From: Candidatus Cloacimonas sp. 4484_275
GTDB taxonomy: Bacteria > Cloacimonadota > Cloacimonadia > Cloacimonadales > TCS61
Length of the DNA stretch: 7,734 nucleotides
NCBI GenBank assembly: GCA_002085205.1
Contig: NATF01000105.1
Coordinates: 1-7,734, forward strand
Direction of reading: 5' to 3'
Part shown: piece by piece, positions 1 through 6,499 of the stretch
Layout of the letters: every line of letters starts with the position of its first letter
Position numbering within the stretch: position 1 is the stretch's first letter
Position numbers and translations under genes: made by a program
The notes under the pieces: generated by a model
The model's input: the letters and a program-made list of their open reading frames with translations, nothing else
Database searches by the model: none
Told to the model about the DNA's origin: nothing

Positions 1-444
1 CTTTCCGAATATATGAATCATTATCTTTTCTTAAGATTCCGATTGAGTGCGGATGAAACTTGCAACGATCCCGGTTGGGATATTCGTAACATCAAAATTG
101 TTTCTTCCGTTGGTTCCGTCGCCGGAGAAGAGGAAATAATTCCGGTTCAAACCGCGCTTTATGATAATATCCCCAATCCTTTCGGAAAATTCACGACAAT
201 TTCTTTTAGTATGTCTCCGAGAGAGGCGGAAAAGGCTAAAATTGAAATCTATAATGTGAAGGGACAAAAGGTTAGAACTCTGAGAAATTTCGATTGCAGT
301 AACGAAAAAGCGGCGAATTCGTCTTTTCACACGGTTTGGGACGGAAGAGACGACAACAATAAAGCGGTTTCTTCGGGGATATATTTTTATAAACTGGCAA
401 CGGATAACTATAATAAAATCAAAAAAATGTTGATAATAAAATAA
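1..444 (+). CDS. C-terminal part of a secreted protein with T9SS-type sorting tail (5' end outside window)
   Basis: The reading frame is open from the first base (LSEY precedes the first Met at base 13), so that Met is internal and the gene starts outside the window. The first ~35 residues (RFRLSADE, DPGWDIRNIKIV) resemble the end of the jelly-roll/MAM-like domains found in secreted peptidases and adhesins of FCB bacteria. A linker follows, then the motif NIPNPFGKFTTISF and a FlgD-Ig-like C-terminal domain: KIEIYNVKGQKVRTL, VWDGRDDNNKAVSSGIYFYKL and a basic end KKMLIIK. By family knowledge this tail directs export through the type IX secretion system and surface attachment. The catalytic or binding part is not in the window, so the protein's specific function cannot be named. 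The next gene begins 12 bases downstream and carries the same kind of tail, so the two probably form a pair of surface proteins. Confidence 0.85.
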   Translation, partial: LSEYMNHYLFLRFRLSADETCNDPGWDIRNIKIVSSVGSVAGEEEIIPVQTALYDNIPNPFGKFTTISFSMSPREAEKAKIEIYNVKGQKVRTLRNFDCSNEKAANSSFHTVWDGRDDNNKAVSSGIYFYKLATDNYNKIKKMLIIK

Positions 445-446
445 AC

Positions 447-451
447 GGAGG
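447..451 (+). promoter_or_regulatory. Shine-Dalgarno site deciding a TTG start
   Basis: GGAGG lies 5 bases before the TTG at 457. The TTG opens a typical signal peptide (MKKIFLTIMMMTF), whereas the next in-frame ATG codons (481 onwards) would remove its basic N-terminus. The site therefore supports TTG as the start. Confidence 0.75.
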
Positions 452-456
452 ATCTT

Positions 457-1380
457 TTGAAAAAAATATTTTTAACTATTATGATGATGACATTTGTTTC
501 GTTGATTTTTGGTAATTTTGTTTATCAGAAATCCGGGGACGGAGTCAGAATAACTTTTTCGAATGATAATTTCGAGGGAAAGGGAAATCTGTATAAAATC
601 ATTGCTTTGCCGACAAAAAATGCCGAAATCGAAGTTAAAAATTGTGAGATATCCATTTATTCCGAGAAAGGAAAATTCCTTCGCACCGAACGCCAAACGG
701 GAAACGACAGAGTGAGAATAACCGGAAGTTTTGTGATGAGAGAACTTTTCGGACATCAAATTGAATTAATTTTAAATAAGAAGGAAAGGGGAGAGATTTC
801 CAAAATAAAAAATATTGATTTTGAGATAAAACCTGTCGATGAGGTGAAAATTCCTTCCAAAATTTCCGCCGCTTTTTTACCGGTATATAAATCGTTTGCG
901 GATAATTTTTCCACTTCGTATTTAAGAGATGCGGAAGTCGTTCCTTCCAAAATGCTTATTATTACGCATTCCAATACGATTGAAAATTTATCGGATTTTA
1001 TAATTTGGAAAAATCAGAGAGGAATTGCCACGGAAGTGGTAGCCGTTGAAGAAATCGGAAGTACCAGCACGCAAATAAAATCTTATATTCAAAATGTTTA
1101 CGAATCTTCCGAAGAACCGCCGGATTATCTTTTGCTTGTCGGCGATGTGGACGATGATTTTGAAATTCCCTCTTTTTATATCAGCGCCGAAAATGATGTT
1201 ACCGATCTTCCGTACACTCTTTTGGAAGGAGATGATTATTTTCCGGAAATGCTTGCCGGAAGATTTTCCATTGATTCCATGATCGAATTGATAACGATGA
1301 TGAATATGGCCTTCGCTTCCCAGCGGAGCGGTTGCTTTTGTCGGTCCTTCCGACCTTCATACAAACACAAAATACAATAA
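457..1380 (+). CDS. N-terminal fragment of C25 gingipain-like peptidase
   Basis: The fragment has 307 residues and starts at TTG with GGAGG upstream. Residues 1-20 form a signal peptide (basic MKK, hydrophobic core, FG near the likely cleavage site). Residues ~21-160 are beta-rich and fit a C25-type propeptide region. Residues ~163-283 match the first part of the C25 peptidase fold: VVPSKMLIITHSNT, DFIIWKNQRGIATEVV, PPDYLLLVGDVDDD, then GDDYFPEMLAGRFSIDS. The last ~24 residues (from about NMAFASQRSG) are unrelated to the family and come from reading the wrong frame after the break. The fragment lacks the catalytic His and Cys, so it could only be a truncated, non-proteolytic product. A frame 2 stop at 1301-1303 and the family match place the break at about 1296-1330. 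Confidence 0.8.
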   Translation: MKKIFLTIMMMTFVSLIFGNFVYQKSGDGVRITFSNDNFEGKGNLYKIIALPTKNAEIEVKNCEISIYSEKGKFLRTERQTGNDRVRITGSFVMRELFGHQIELILNKKERGEISKIKNIDFEIKPVDEVKIPSKISAAFLPVYKSFADNFSTSYLRDAEVVPSKMLIITHSNTIENLSDFIIWKNQRGIATEVVAVEEIGSTSTQIKSYIQNVYESSEEPPDYLLLVGDVDDDFEIPSFYISAENDVTDLPYTLLEGDDYFPEMLAGRFSIDSMIELITMMNMAFASQRSGCFCRSFRPSYKHKIQ

Positions 1381-1483
1381 CAGCATTTTAGCCGGTTTTT
1401 ATCACGGACTTCTGGACGAAGGAAATCATATTTTTGGCTCTGATGTTTTACGCGGAAAACTGGAACTTTATAATAATTTTCCT

Positions 1484-3202
1484 TTGGAAAGGGATCCGGG
1501 ACAAAAAGTGGAATTTTATTTCCATGTCTATAATATTCTCGGAGATCCTTCTCTTTTGATGTGGACGGGAATTCCTCAGGAAATTTCCTGTAATTTGCCG
1601 AATGAAATTTCCGTCGGAACCAATTATTTGGATATTAGTCTCTCAGACGAATTAAACGGGGCGATTGTTACGGCGTATAAAGAAGGGGAATTTATCAATT
1701 CTGCCGTTGTGGAAAACGGTTCTGCCACGGTATTTTTAAATTCTCAATCAAGCGGAACGGTTACCGTTACCATTACAAAATCGTCTTATCACCCGTTTAT
1801 TCAAGATATAAATATTGTAAATAATAGCATCGATATCGGATTGGAAAATTATCAATTCAGTGGAAATACCGCCGGAGAAAATGTTCAATTAACGGTAACT
1901 TTGAAAAATTACGGTTCTCAAACGGCAAATTCGATTTCAGCGGAATTAAGCTCGGAAAATCAGTTTGTAAATATTACCGATGACTTTGCCGATTTCGGAA
2001 ATATTGCCGCGGGAGCTTCCGCTTCGGAAACATTTGATTTTCAAATTTCACCGTCTTGTCCCGATAATCAGGTTATTGAATTTAATTTGACTCTTTCCGA
2101 TGAAACGGTGCTGAAGTTTGATTTGATTACTCAGGGATTTACTTTTGAAATTTTAAGTGTTACCGTGAACGATGAGAACGGAATTATCGAACCGGGAGAA
2201 GAAAGGAATCTGACGGTTGAATTGGAAAACACGGGAAATGTAAATGTCACAAATTTAAACGGAACTCTCGTACCGCTGAGCGATGCCGTTCAGGTGATTT
2301 CGGCAACGGGAAATTTCGGAAGCATAAATGCCGGTTCTTCCGCGACGGCGAATTTTACCATAAGTGTAAATTCCGATTGTTATCGCGGAAGACAAATTGG
2401 TTTTAGATTAGATTGCGAAGATGCAAACGGACTCTTTGCTTCCGAGAGATTTACTTTGGAAGTGGGAATTGTGGACAATACTCAACCGACCGGAGCCGAT
2501 ACTTTCGGATATTATGCTTATGACAGTTTTGATATTTCTTACGAAGAAGCACCGGTTTACGAATGGATTGAAATTGATCCCAACGAAGGCGGAAACGGAG
2601 AGGTGATTCTTATGAGTGACGACGAATCGGAATCTGTTCCGTTACCTTTTGATTTTCCGTTCTATGGAGTAATTTCGGATAGTATTACCATCAGTTCAAA
2701 CGGTTGGATATCCTTCCAAACAACATGGACGACCTTCTTCCGTAATTGGACGATTCCTTCGGCTTTGGGCCCGTATGGAACGGTTGCCGCTTATTGGGAC
2801 GATTTAATCGGTCCGAATGAAGAAGATATGAGAATTTGTTATTATTATGATCAAGAAGAAAACCTCTTTGTTATCGAATGGAATAACTGTGTAAATCGGT
2901 TTGATAATGCTTCCGTCGAGAACATTTCCATTTCCAATTATCCGAATCCTTTCCGTAATTCAACTTCGATTTCTTTTAATTTCAGCGATAAATTTGCCGA
3001 TAAAGCAAAAATTAATATTTACAACATTAAAGGACAAAAAGTGAAAACTTTTTCAATTGGAGAAAATGGAAATGCCAAGTTAGTAACTTGGAACGGGAAG
3101 GACGAAAAAGGAAAATCGGTTTCGGCAGGAGTCTATCTCTATCGTTTGGAAGCGAAAAATCAAAAGTCAGAATTAAAAAAATGCATATTATTGAAAAAAT
3201 AA
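1484..3202 (+). CDS. C-terminal fragment of C25 gingipain-like peptidase with T9SS-type tail
   Basis: The frame is open from 1304, but TTG 1484 is the first possible start. The residues before it (GAVAFVGPSDLHTN, then the segment ending KLELYNNFP) clearly belong to a C25 domain, so this is not an independent gene. From TTG 1484: residues 9-28 are the end of the peptidase domain (FHVYNILGDPSLLMWTG; compare FGDPSLLV in RgpB), ~35-112 the Ig-like domain that follows it in gingipains, and ~115-330 two CARDB-like beta-sandwich repeats with LTVTLKNYG and LTVELENTGN. Residues ~340-478 are another beta-sandwich (SSNGWISF, VAAYWDDL, LFVIEWNNC). Residues ~484-572 are a FlgD-Ig-like sorting tail (NYPNPFRNSTSISF, INIYNIKGQKVKTF, SAGVYLYRL, end KKCILLKK). 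The beta-sandwich stops abruptly after RFDNASVE and runs straight into the tail without the usual remainder and linker, which hints at a second loss. There is no signal peptide, so the fragment alone would not be exported. Confidence 0.8.
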   Translation: MERDPGQKVEFYFHVYNILGDPSLLMWTGIPQEISCNLPNEISVGTNYLDISLSDELNGAIVTAYKEGEFINSAVVENGSATVFLNSQSSGTVTVTITKSSYHPFIQDINIVNNSIDIGLENYQFSGNTAGENVQLTVTLKNYGSQTANSISAELSSENQFVNITDDFADFGNIAAGASASETFDFQISPSCPDNQVIEFNLTLSDETVLKFDLITQGFTFEILSVTVNDENGIIEPGEERNLTVELENTGNVNVTNLNGTLVPLSDAVQVISATGNFGSINAGSSATANFTISVNSDCYRGRQIGFRLDCEDANGLFASERFTLEVGIVDNTQPTGADTFGYYAYDSFDISYEEAPVYEWIEIDPNEGGNGEVILMSDDESESVPLPFDFPFYGVISDSITISSNGWISFQTTWTTFFRNWTIPSALGPYGTVAAYWDDLIGPNEEDMRICYYYDQEENLFVIEWNNCVNRFDNASVENISISNYPNPFRNSTSISFNFSDKFADKAKINIYNIKGQKVKTFSIGENGNAKLVTWNGKDEKGKSVSAGVYLYRLEAKNQKSELKKCILLKK

Positions 3203-3214
3203 TCGAAAAGAAAG

Positions 3215-4375
3215 ATGTATAGTTTAATTATCGGTTTAGCGATTTTAATCGTATTTTGGATAATAGAATATCATCGGCATCAGTATTATCGTCGCCAAAT
3301 TCCGATTATCATTCATGTGAACGGAACGCGCGGCAAATCGAGCGTAACCAGATTGATTGCCGCCGGATTGCGCGCCGGCGGAAAAAAAACTTTGGCGAAA
3401 ACAACCGGTTCGGCGCCGAGATTTATCTTCGAAGACGGTCATGAAATTCCGGTTGTGCGCCATTTCGGCGCGAACATCAAGGAACAGCTTAAAATAATCA
3501 AATTTGTCGCAAAGAGAAAAATCGATATTTTGGTTTTGGAATGTATGGCGGTTAATCCGGAATATCAATGGATTACGGAACATCAAATGGTTAAAGCCGA
3601 TGTGGGAGTGATTACCAACAGTCGTCCCGACCATCTTGATCTTATGGGACCGGGATTGAGAAATGTGACGCTTTCTTTATGCAATACAATTCCTAAAAAT
3701 GGAATTATGTTCACGGCCGAACGCAAGGTTTTTCCTTTGATGAAAAAACAAGCGGATAAATTGCATGCGAAGTTGATTCAATCGGATGATTCCGTCGTCA
3801 CGGACGAAGATATGAGAGGATTTTCTTATTTTGAACATAAGGAAAATGTGGCTCTTTCCTTGAAAGTGTGCGAACATTTCGGCGTTGATAAAAAAACGGC
3901 TCTTTCGGGAATGTATAAAGCAACTCCGGATGTAGGTGCCACCGAAGTTATGAAAGTCATTCATAATAATAAAGAGTTGCTTTTTGCTCATTCTTTTGCC
4001 GCCAATGATCCGGAATCAACAGAGTTTTTGATTAAAAATATTTTGAATTCATACGGAAATATCGAATCGGTAATTTTTATTCTCAGCACGCGCGCGGATA
4101 GAATGTTCCGTTCCAAACAATTGATTGAAATGCTCACAAAGTTTGATTTCAAGGCGCTTTTTTTGATTGGAGATCAGGAACAGACGATTAAAACATATGC
4201 TTTGAAATTCCAAATTCCCGAAGAAAAAATTTATGCTCTCGGCTGGATTTCCGGGGAAAATTTGGTGGAACGAATTTCCAAAATAATCAAAAAAGAAGCA
4301 TTGCTTTTCGGAATCGGTAATATTCACGGAAACGGCGAAAAAATAGTCGATTATTTTAAAGAGAGGAAAGTATAA
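3215..4375 (+). CDS. pgsB: PgsB/CapB-like poly-gamma-glutamate synthase (Mur ligase family)
   Basis: The protein has 386 residues, against about 393 for Bacillus subtilis PgsB, so it is full length. By family knowledge it activates glutamate with ATP and, with PgsC, polymerises it into poly-gamma-glutamate at the inner membrane. Residues 3-19 form one N-terminal membrane helix. The ATP-binding loop is VNGTRGKSSVTRL (35-47, Lys41). Other signatures shared with B. subtilis PgsB are KTTGSAPR (62-69), ECMAVNPEYQ (109-118), DHLDLMGPG (139-147), FAANDPEST (261-269), TRADR (292-296) and GIGNIHGNGEK (366-376). The ATG at 3215 keeps the membrane helix, as in the family. No strong ribosome binding site is visible, only a purine-rich GAAAAGAAAG stretch. 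The gene starts 12 bases after the broken peptidase and its stop touches the pgsC start. That the polymer is gamma-glutamate is inferred from the family only. Confidence 0.95.
   Translation: MYSLIIGLAILIVFWIIEYHRHQYYRRQIPIIIHVNGTRGKSSVTRLIAAGLRAGGKKTLAKTTGSAPRFIFEDGHEIPVVRHFGANIKEQLKIIKFVAKRKIDILVLECMAVNPEYQWITEHQMVKADVGVITNSRPDHLDLMGPGLRNVTLSLCNTIPKNGIMFTAERKVFPLMKKQADKLHAKLIQSDDSVVTDEDMRGFSYFEHKENVALSLKVCEHFGVDKKTALSGMYKATPDVGATEVMKVIHNNKELLFAHSFAANDPESTEFLIKNILNSYGNIESVIFILSTRADRMFRSKQLIEMLTKFDFKALFLIGDQEQTIKTYALKFQIPEEKIYALGWISGENLVERISKIIKKEALLFGIGNIHGNGEKIVDYFKERKV
4361..4366 (+). promoter_or_regulatory. Ribosome binding site of pgsC inside pgsB
   Basis: GAGAGG lies 9 bases before the pgsC ATG at 4376 and within the last codons of pgsB. 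Together with the directly abutting stop and start, it supports coupled translation of pgsB and pgsC. Confidence 0.6.
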
Positions 4376-4825
4376 ATGTTTGAAGTTGCAATCGGTTTGG
4401 GAGTTTTAATCAGTTTGTTTTTTCTGGAAACTTTCGGTGCGGCTGCCGGAGGAATTGTAGTTGCCGGTTATATTGCCATGTTTCTGCATCAACCGCTGAC
4501 GATACTGGCAACTTTGGTTATTAGTTTTTTGGTTTTGGTAATTGTAAAAATACTCGGTAAAGTAATGTTCATTTACGGTCGTCGCAGAATGGTTATTTCC
4601 GTTTTGCTCGGTTTCATCTTCGGTTGGTTTGCCAGAAATTACGGATTATTCAATTTTGTTCCTAGCGACTATTCAATAAATGTTATCGGATTTATTATTC
4701 CCGGTTTGATAGCTAATTCAATGGAAAAACAGGGAATTTTGAAAACTCTGATAATTTTAACGGTGGCGGCGGTAATAGTTCGCTTTTTGATAATCATCAT
4801 ATTTAACGGTGAAATTATAAATTAG
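4376..4825 (+). CDS. pgsC: PgsC/CapC-like membrane subunit of poly-gamma-glutamate synthase
   Basis: The protein has 149 residues, the usual PgsC length. It is almost entirely hydrophobic, with about five or six membrane helices (roughly 4-20, 23-37, 40-60, 72-86, 101-115, 121-142). Family signatures are GGIVVAGYIAMFLHQP (25-40; B. subtilis has AGLVVPGYLGLVFNQP), FIYGRRR (65-71) and GFIIPGLIANSMEKQG (105-120). By family knowledge PgsC forms the inner-membrane synthase core with PgsB. Its ATG directly follows the pgsB stop, so the two are almost certainly made together. All conserved stretches I can recall are present and the gene looks intact, unlike its downstream neighbour. Confidence 0.94.
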   Translation: MFEVAIGLGVLISLFFLETFGAAAGGIVVAGYIAMFLHQPLTILATLVISFLVLVIVKILGKVMFIYGRRRMVISVLLGFIFGWFARNYGLFNFVPSDYSINVIGFIIPGLIANSMEKQGILKTLIILTVAAVIVRFLIIIIFNGEIIN

Positions 4826-4832
4826 GAAAGTT

Positions 4833-4837
4833 GGAGA
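4833..4837 (+). promoter_or_regulatory. Shine-Dalgarno site favouring ATG 4846 for the pgsW-like gene
   Basis: GGAGA ends 8 bases before ATG 4846, good spacing for that codon. The alternative TTG 4831 has only an AGGA at 4824-4827, 3 bases away, which is too close. ATG 4846 is therefore the preferred start. Confidence 0.5.
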
Positions 4838-4845
4838 CAAAATTG

Positions 4846-5445
4846 ATGCAACAAGCGGAAAATATAATAAAAGAATATCGTCAACAACAGGGAATTTTTG
4901 TGGATGAAGAAAACGATCCGAACAAAACCGCTCTCATCGGAGAAAAAGAGACCCTGATTACAACGGACAGAGGAAATCTCACGGCAAAACTTACTTCTTT
5001 GAATCCGAATTTGGCAGCGGTTATCGTTGATATGTTTAAACAGGCGAAAGTGAAAAAGGGCGATAAAATAGCGATGAGTTGCACCGGTTCTTTTCCGGCG
5101 ATGAATATTGCCGTGATGAGTGCGGCAAAAGTTCTCGGACTCAAATTAGTGATTATTTCTTCTGTTGGAGCTTCCATGTTCGGAGCAAATGATCCGCAGT
5201 TTACTTGGCTCGATATGGAAAAACTGCTTTATGACAAAGGAATCTTTCCGTACAGAAGTGTGGCGGCTTCTTTGGGCGGAGGCAGAGATTTGGGGCGCGG
5301 ATTGAATAAAACCGGTCGAGAATTGATTTCCCAAGCAATTGAACGCAATCAGGTTCGGGAATTCCAGTTTGGGAAATGCTATCAACGGCAAATTGGTAAA
5401 ATCGGGTTATGTAAGAAATCTCTCCACAAAAAATATTCCACTTAA
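4846..5445 (+). CDS. pgsW: PgsW-like poly-gamma-glutamate system protein, N-terminal fragment
   Basis: The fragment has 199 residues from ATG 4846 (204 if TTG 4831 is used). Visible family-like stretches are IFVDEENDPNKTALIGE (17-33), PLACE-like small-residue block SCTGSFPAMNIAVMSAAKV (78-96), IISSVGASMFGAND (103-116), FTWLDMEKLLYDKGIFPYRS (119-138), AASLGGGRDLGRGLN (140-154) and ELISQAIERNQ (159-169). The alternation of hydrophobic strands and Gly/Ser-rich turns suggests a Rossmann-like alpha/beta fold, but the biochemical role of the family is unknown to me. From about residue 170 (VREFQFGKCYQ) the sequence loses family character and becomes basic, as expected from reading the wrong frame until the stop at 5443. 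The gene starts 20 bases after the pgsC stop, in the same operon. The product is truncated at the C-terminus. Confidence 0.75.
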   Translation: MQQAENIIKEYRQQQGIFVDEENDPNKTALIGEKETLITTDRGNLTAKLTSLNPNLAAVIVDMFKQAKVKKGDKIAMSCTGSFPAMNIAVMSAAKVLGLKLVIISSVGASMFGANDPQFTWLDMEKLLYDKGIFPYRSVAASLGGGRDLGRGLNKTGRELISQAIERNQVREFQFGKCYQRQIGKIGLCKKSLHKKYST

Positions 5446-5611
5446 AGGAACGATGTTTTTATTTGCCGAAAACGGAATTCCTGTCATCCATCTTTTGGAT
5501 GTGGTAAGAATTGCCGAAAAATATAATTTACCGATTGCTCCGGATTATCATTTTTTTCGATCATTCTCAGCAAAAATTGAAAAAGGACGAAGTGGAATTA
5601 AATTGAAATAA
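5339..5611 (+). CDS. PgsW-like protein, C-terminal fragment in the shifted frame
   Basis: The fragment is up to 90 residues from a TTG at 5339, overlapping the previous fragment by about 107 bases in another frame. The first few residues are artefactual. From FGNSSLGNAINGKLVKSG (6-23) through PLKGTMFLFAENGIPVIHLL (34-53) and RIAEKYNLPIAP (57-68) it reads as the conserved C-terminal part of PgsW-like proteins. The final ~20 residues (FFRSFSAKIEKGRSGIKLK) are not family-like as far as I can tell; they follow a run of seven T at 5551-5557, where a one-base length error would change the end. There is no ribosome binding site at 5339, so separate translation is doubtful. It is best read as the tail of the broken upstream gene. 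Confidence 0.6.
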   Translation: MNAIRFGNSSLGNAINGKLVKSGYVRNLSTKNIPLKGTMFLFAENGIPVIHLLDVVRIAEKYNLPIAPDYHFFRSFSAKIEKGRSGIKLK

Positions 5612-5623
5612 CAGGCTTGAAAA

Positions 5624-6499
5624 ATGGAAAAGAAGTTAGGTTTATTGATTTTATTGATGTCGTTCGTTCCCTTGTTTTCCGGTCATATTCAGATAGTTGG
5701 TAAAACGGAAAAATTTCAGATTTTCAATGAAAAAACCGGTAAAATCATTTCTTATCGTTTGCTTAATCCCGACGATGAGATTTCTTTTCGTGTGTTTGAT
5801 ATTGATACTTTGAAAATATTTTCCCGTATAATATTAAATAAGGAAAAGGAGAAAAACTACAAATATGAAATTTCTTTGGGAAAACAAAAAAAGATAGTTT
5901 CCAAACAAGCTGAAATCAGCAAAATTTCTCATGCGCTAAACGGAGAAAAAATATCAAAATATAATCTTTTGAAAATTACTGCAACAAATCAAACGGAATT
6001 TGCGATAAAAAATATTTCCGGCGAAAAACTACTCGTAAAAATCGGTTCAAAGGATATTACCAAATCAAATCGAAATATAGAATTTATAAATTTTACGCCG
6101 TCAAAACACGGAGAAGAAGAAATTATTCAGATTGGGGAAAAATCGTTTACCTATTTTTTTCCGCAGAACGGAAAGATAGAATTTACGCTGGAAGGACCGA
6201 TAATTCTGAAAATCGTTAGCAGAATGATTTTTAACGACAATATGGCAAAAAAATATAAATATGATTTTAATGTATATGACAACGGCAAGCTAATTTCCAA
6301 AATAAAAGAAACCGCTTATAAATCGACAAAAGCGATACTTACGAAAAATACCGATAGAATTTTGTCTTCCGGGGAAGTTAATATTTTCAAATTGTCGGAA
6401 GGAATTCACAAAATAAAAATCGAAAACAAAAATAAAAACAGGGACTTAATTTTCCGATTTTATATCAGCAAATCCGGAATAGAGATAAAAGAATTATGA
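5624..6499 (+). CDS. Secreted two-repeat beta-domain protein of the PGA operon, function unknown
   Basis: The protein has 291 residues. Residues 1-20 (MEKKLGLLILLMSFVPLFSG) are a signal peptide, so it should be exported to the periplasm or the outer membrane. I do not recognise a named family. The mature part consists of two copies of one beta-rich domain. Copy 1 (~42-140) holds ISFRVFDIDTLKIFSRIILN and KNYKYEISL; copy 2 (~175-281) holds IEFTLEGPIILKIVSRMIFN and KKYKYDFNVYDNGKLISK. The copies share the pattern LKI-x-SR-x(3)-N then K-x-YKY, followed by a lysine-rich segment and a closing strand (EFAIKN; IFRFYIS). Copy 2 looks the more typical: I have a general impression of similar GP-x-x-L+I-x-SR domains in FCB exported proteins. 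The protein is very lysine-rich. An AGG at 5613-5615 may serve as a weak ribosome binding site. Its stop overlaps the next gene's ATG. Periplasmic passage or retention of the polymer is a plausible role, inferred only from position. Confidence 0.8.
   Translation: MEKKLGLLILLMSFVPLFSGHIQIVGKTEKFQIFNEKTGKIISYRLLNPDDEISFRVFDIDTLKIFSRIILNKEKEKNYKYEISLGKQKKIVSKQAEISKISHALNGEKISKYNLLKITATNQTEFAIKNISGEKLLVKIGSKDITKSNRNIEFINFTPSKHGEEEIIQIGEKSFTYFFPQNGKIEFTLEGPIILKIVSRMIFNDNMAKKYKYDFNVYDNGKLISKIKETAYKSTKAILTKNTDRILSSGEVNIFKLSEGIHKIKIENKNKNRDLIFRFYISKSGIEIKEL

Larger units (their letters stand above)
457..3202 (+). pseudogene. Broken gingipain-like C25 cysteine peptidase, catalytic centre lost
   Basis: Two reading frames together make one recognisable secreted C25-family protein: signal peptide, propeptide-like region, peptidase domain, Ig-like and CARDB-like domains, a beta-sandwich, and a T9SS-type tail. 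Frame 1 matches the family up to GRFSIDSMIELITMMN (near base 1303). Frame 2 (open from 1304) resumes with PSGAVAFVGPSDLHTN, a segment that in gingipains such as RgpB comes after the active site. The piece that should lie between, with the Gly-His-Gly histidine motif and the catalytic cysteine (roughly 130-150 residues by comparison with RgpB recalled from memory), is absent, and the frame shifts by one at the join. A simple one-base error cannot explain this. The product cannot be an active C25 peptidase. An assembly defect remains possible. The stop lies 12 bases before pgsB. Confidence 0.75.
4846..5611 (+). pseudogene. pgsW: Broken PgsW-like poly-gamma-glutamate system gene
   Basis: Frame 1 (to about 5352) and frame 2 (from about 5355 to 5611) together resemble the poly-gamma-glutamate system protein found beside pgsB and pgsC in several didermal lineages (PgsW, which I recall as NCBIfam TIGR04332). 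Frame 1 is family-like up to ELISQAIERNQ; frame 2 resumes with GNSSLGNAINGKLVKSG. In relatives as I remember them, a charged helical stretch and a glycine-rich strand of some 35-50 residues lie between these blocks, so both a deletion and a frame change seem to have occurred near 5350-5360. The N-terminal membrane helix I would expect is also missing, since the frame upstream of ATG 4846 hits a stop at 4810-4812. The recalled family features need checking by alignment. Confidence 0.6.

Noticed and set aside
13..444. Complete 143-residue gene starting at ATG 13
   Set aside because: The frame is open to the window edge (LSEY before the Met), and the first residues continue a domain end. There is no signal peptide although the tail requires export.
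1304..1380. Programmed ribosomal frameshift joining the two peptidase halves
   Set aside because: I see no classical slippery heptamer with stimulator in the overlap, and a frameshift would not restore the missing catalytic segment.
3203..3214. Promoter for the pgs operon in the gap
   Set aside because: Twelve bases cannot hold one, and no convincing -35/-10 or Bacteroidota-type pair was seen in the preceding coding sequence.
3245..3634. Minus-strand reading frames of 60-130 codons opposite the genes (for example this one)
   Set aside because: They lie entirely opposite well-supported genes, lack family features and ribosome binding sites, and are explained by codon bias of the sense strand.
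5327..5445. Programmed frameshift in the pgsW-like gene
   Set aside because: There is no slippery site at the point where the conserved match changes frame (about 5350-5360), and a family-typical piece also seems to be missing.
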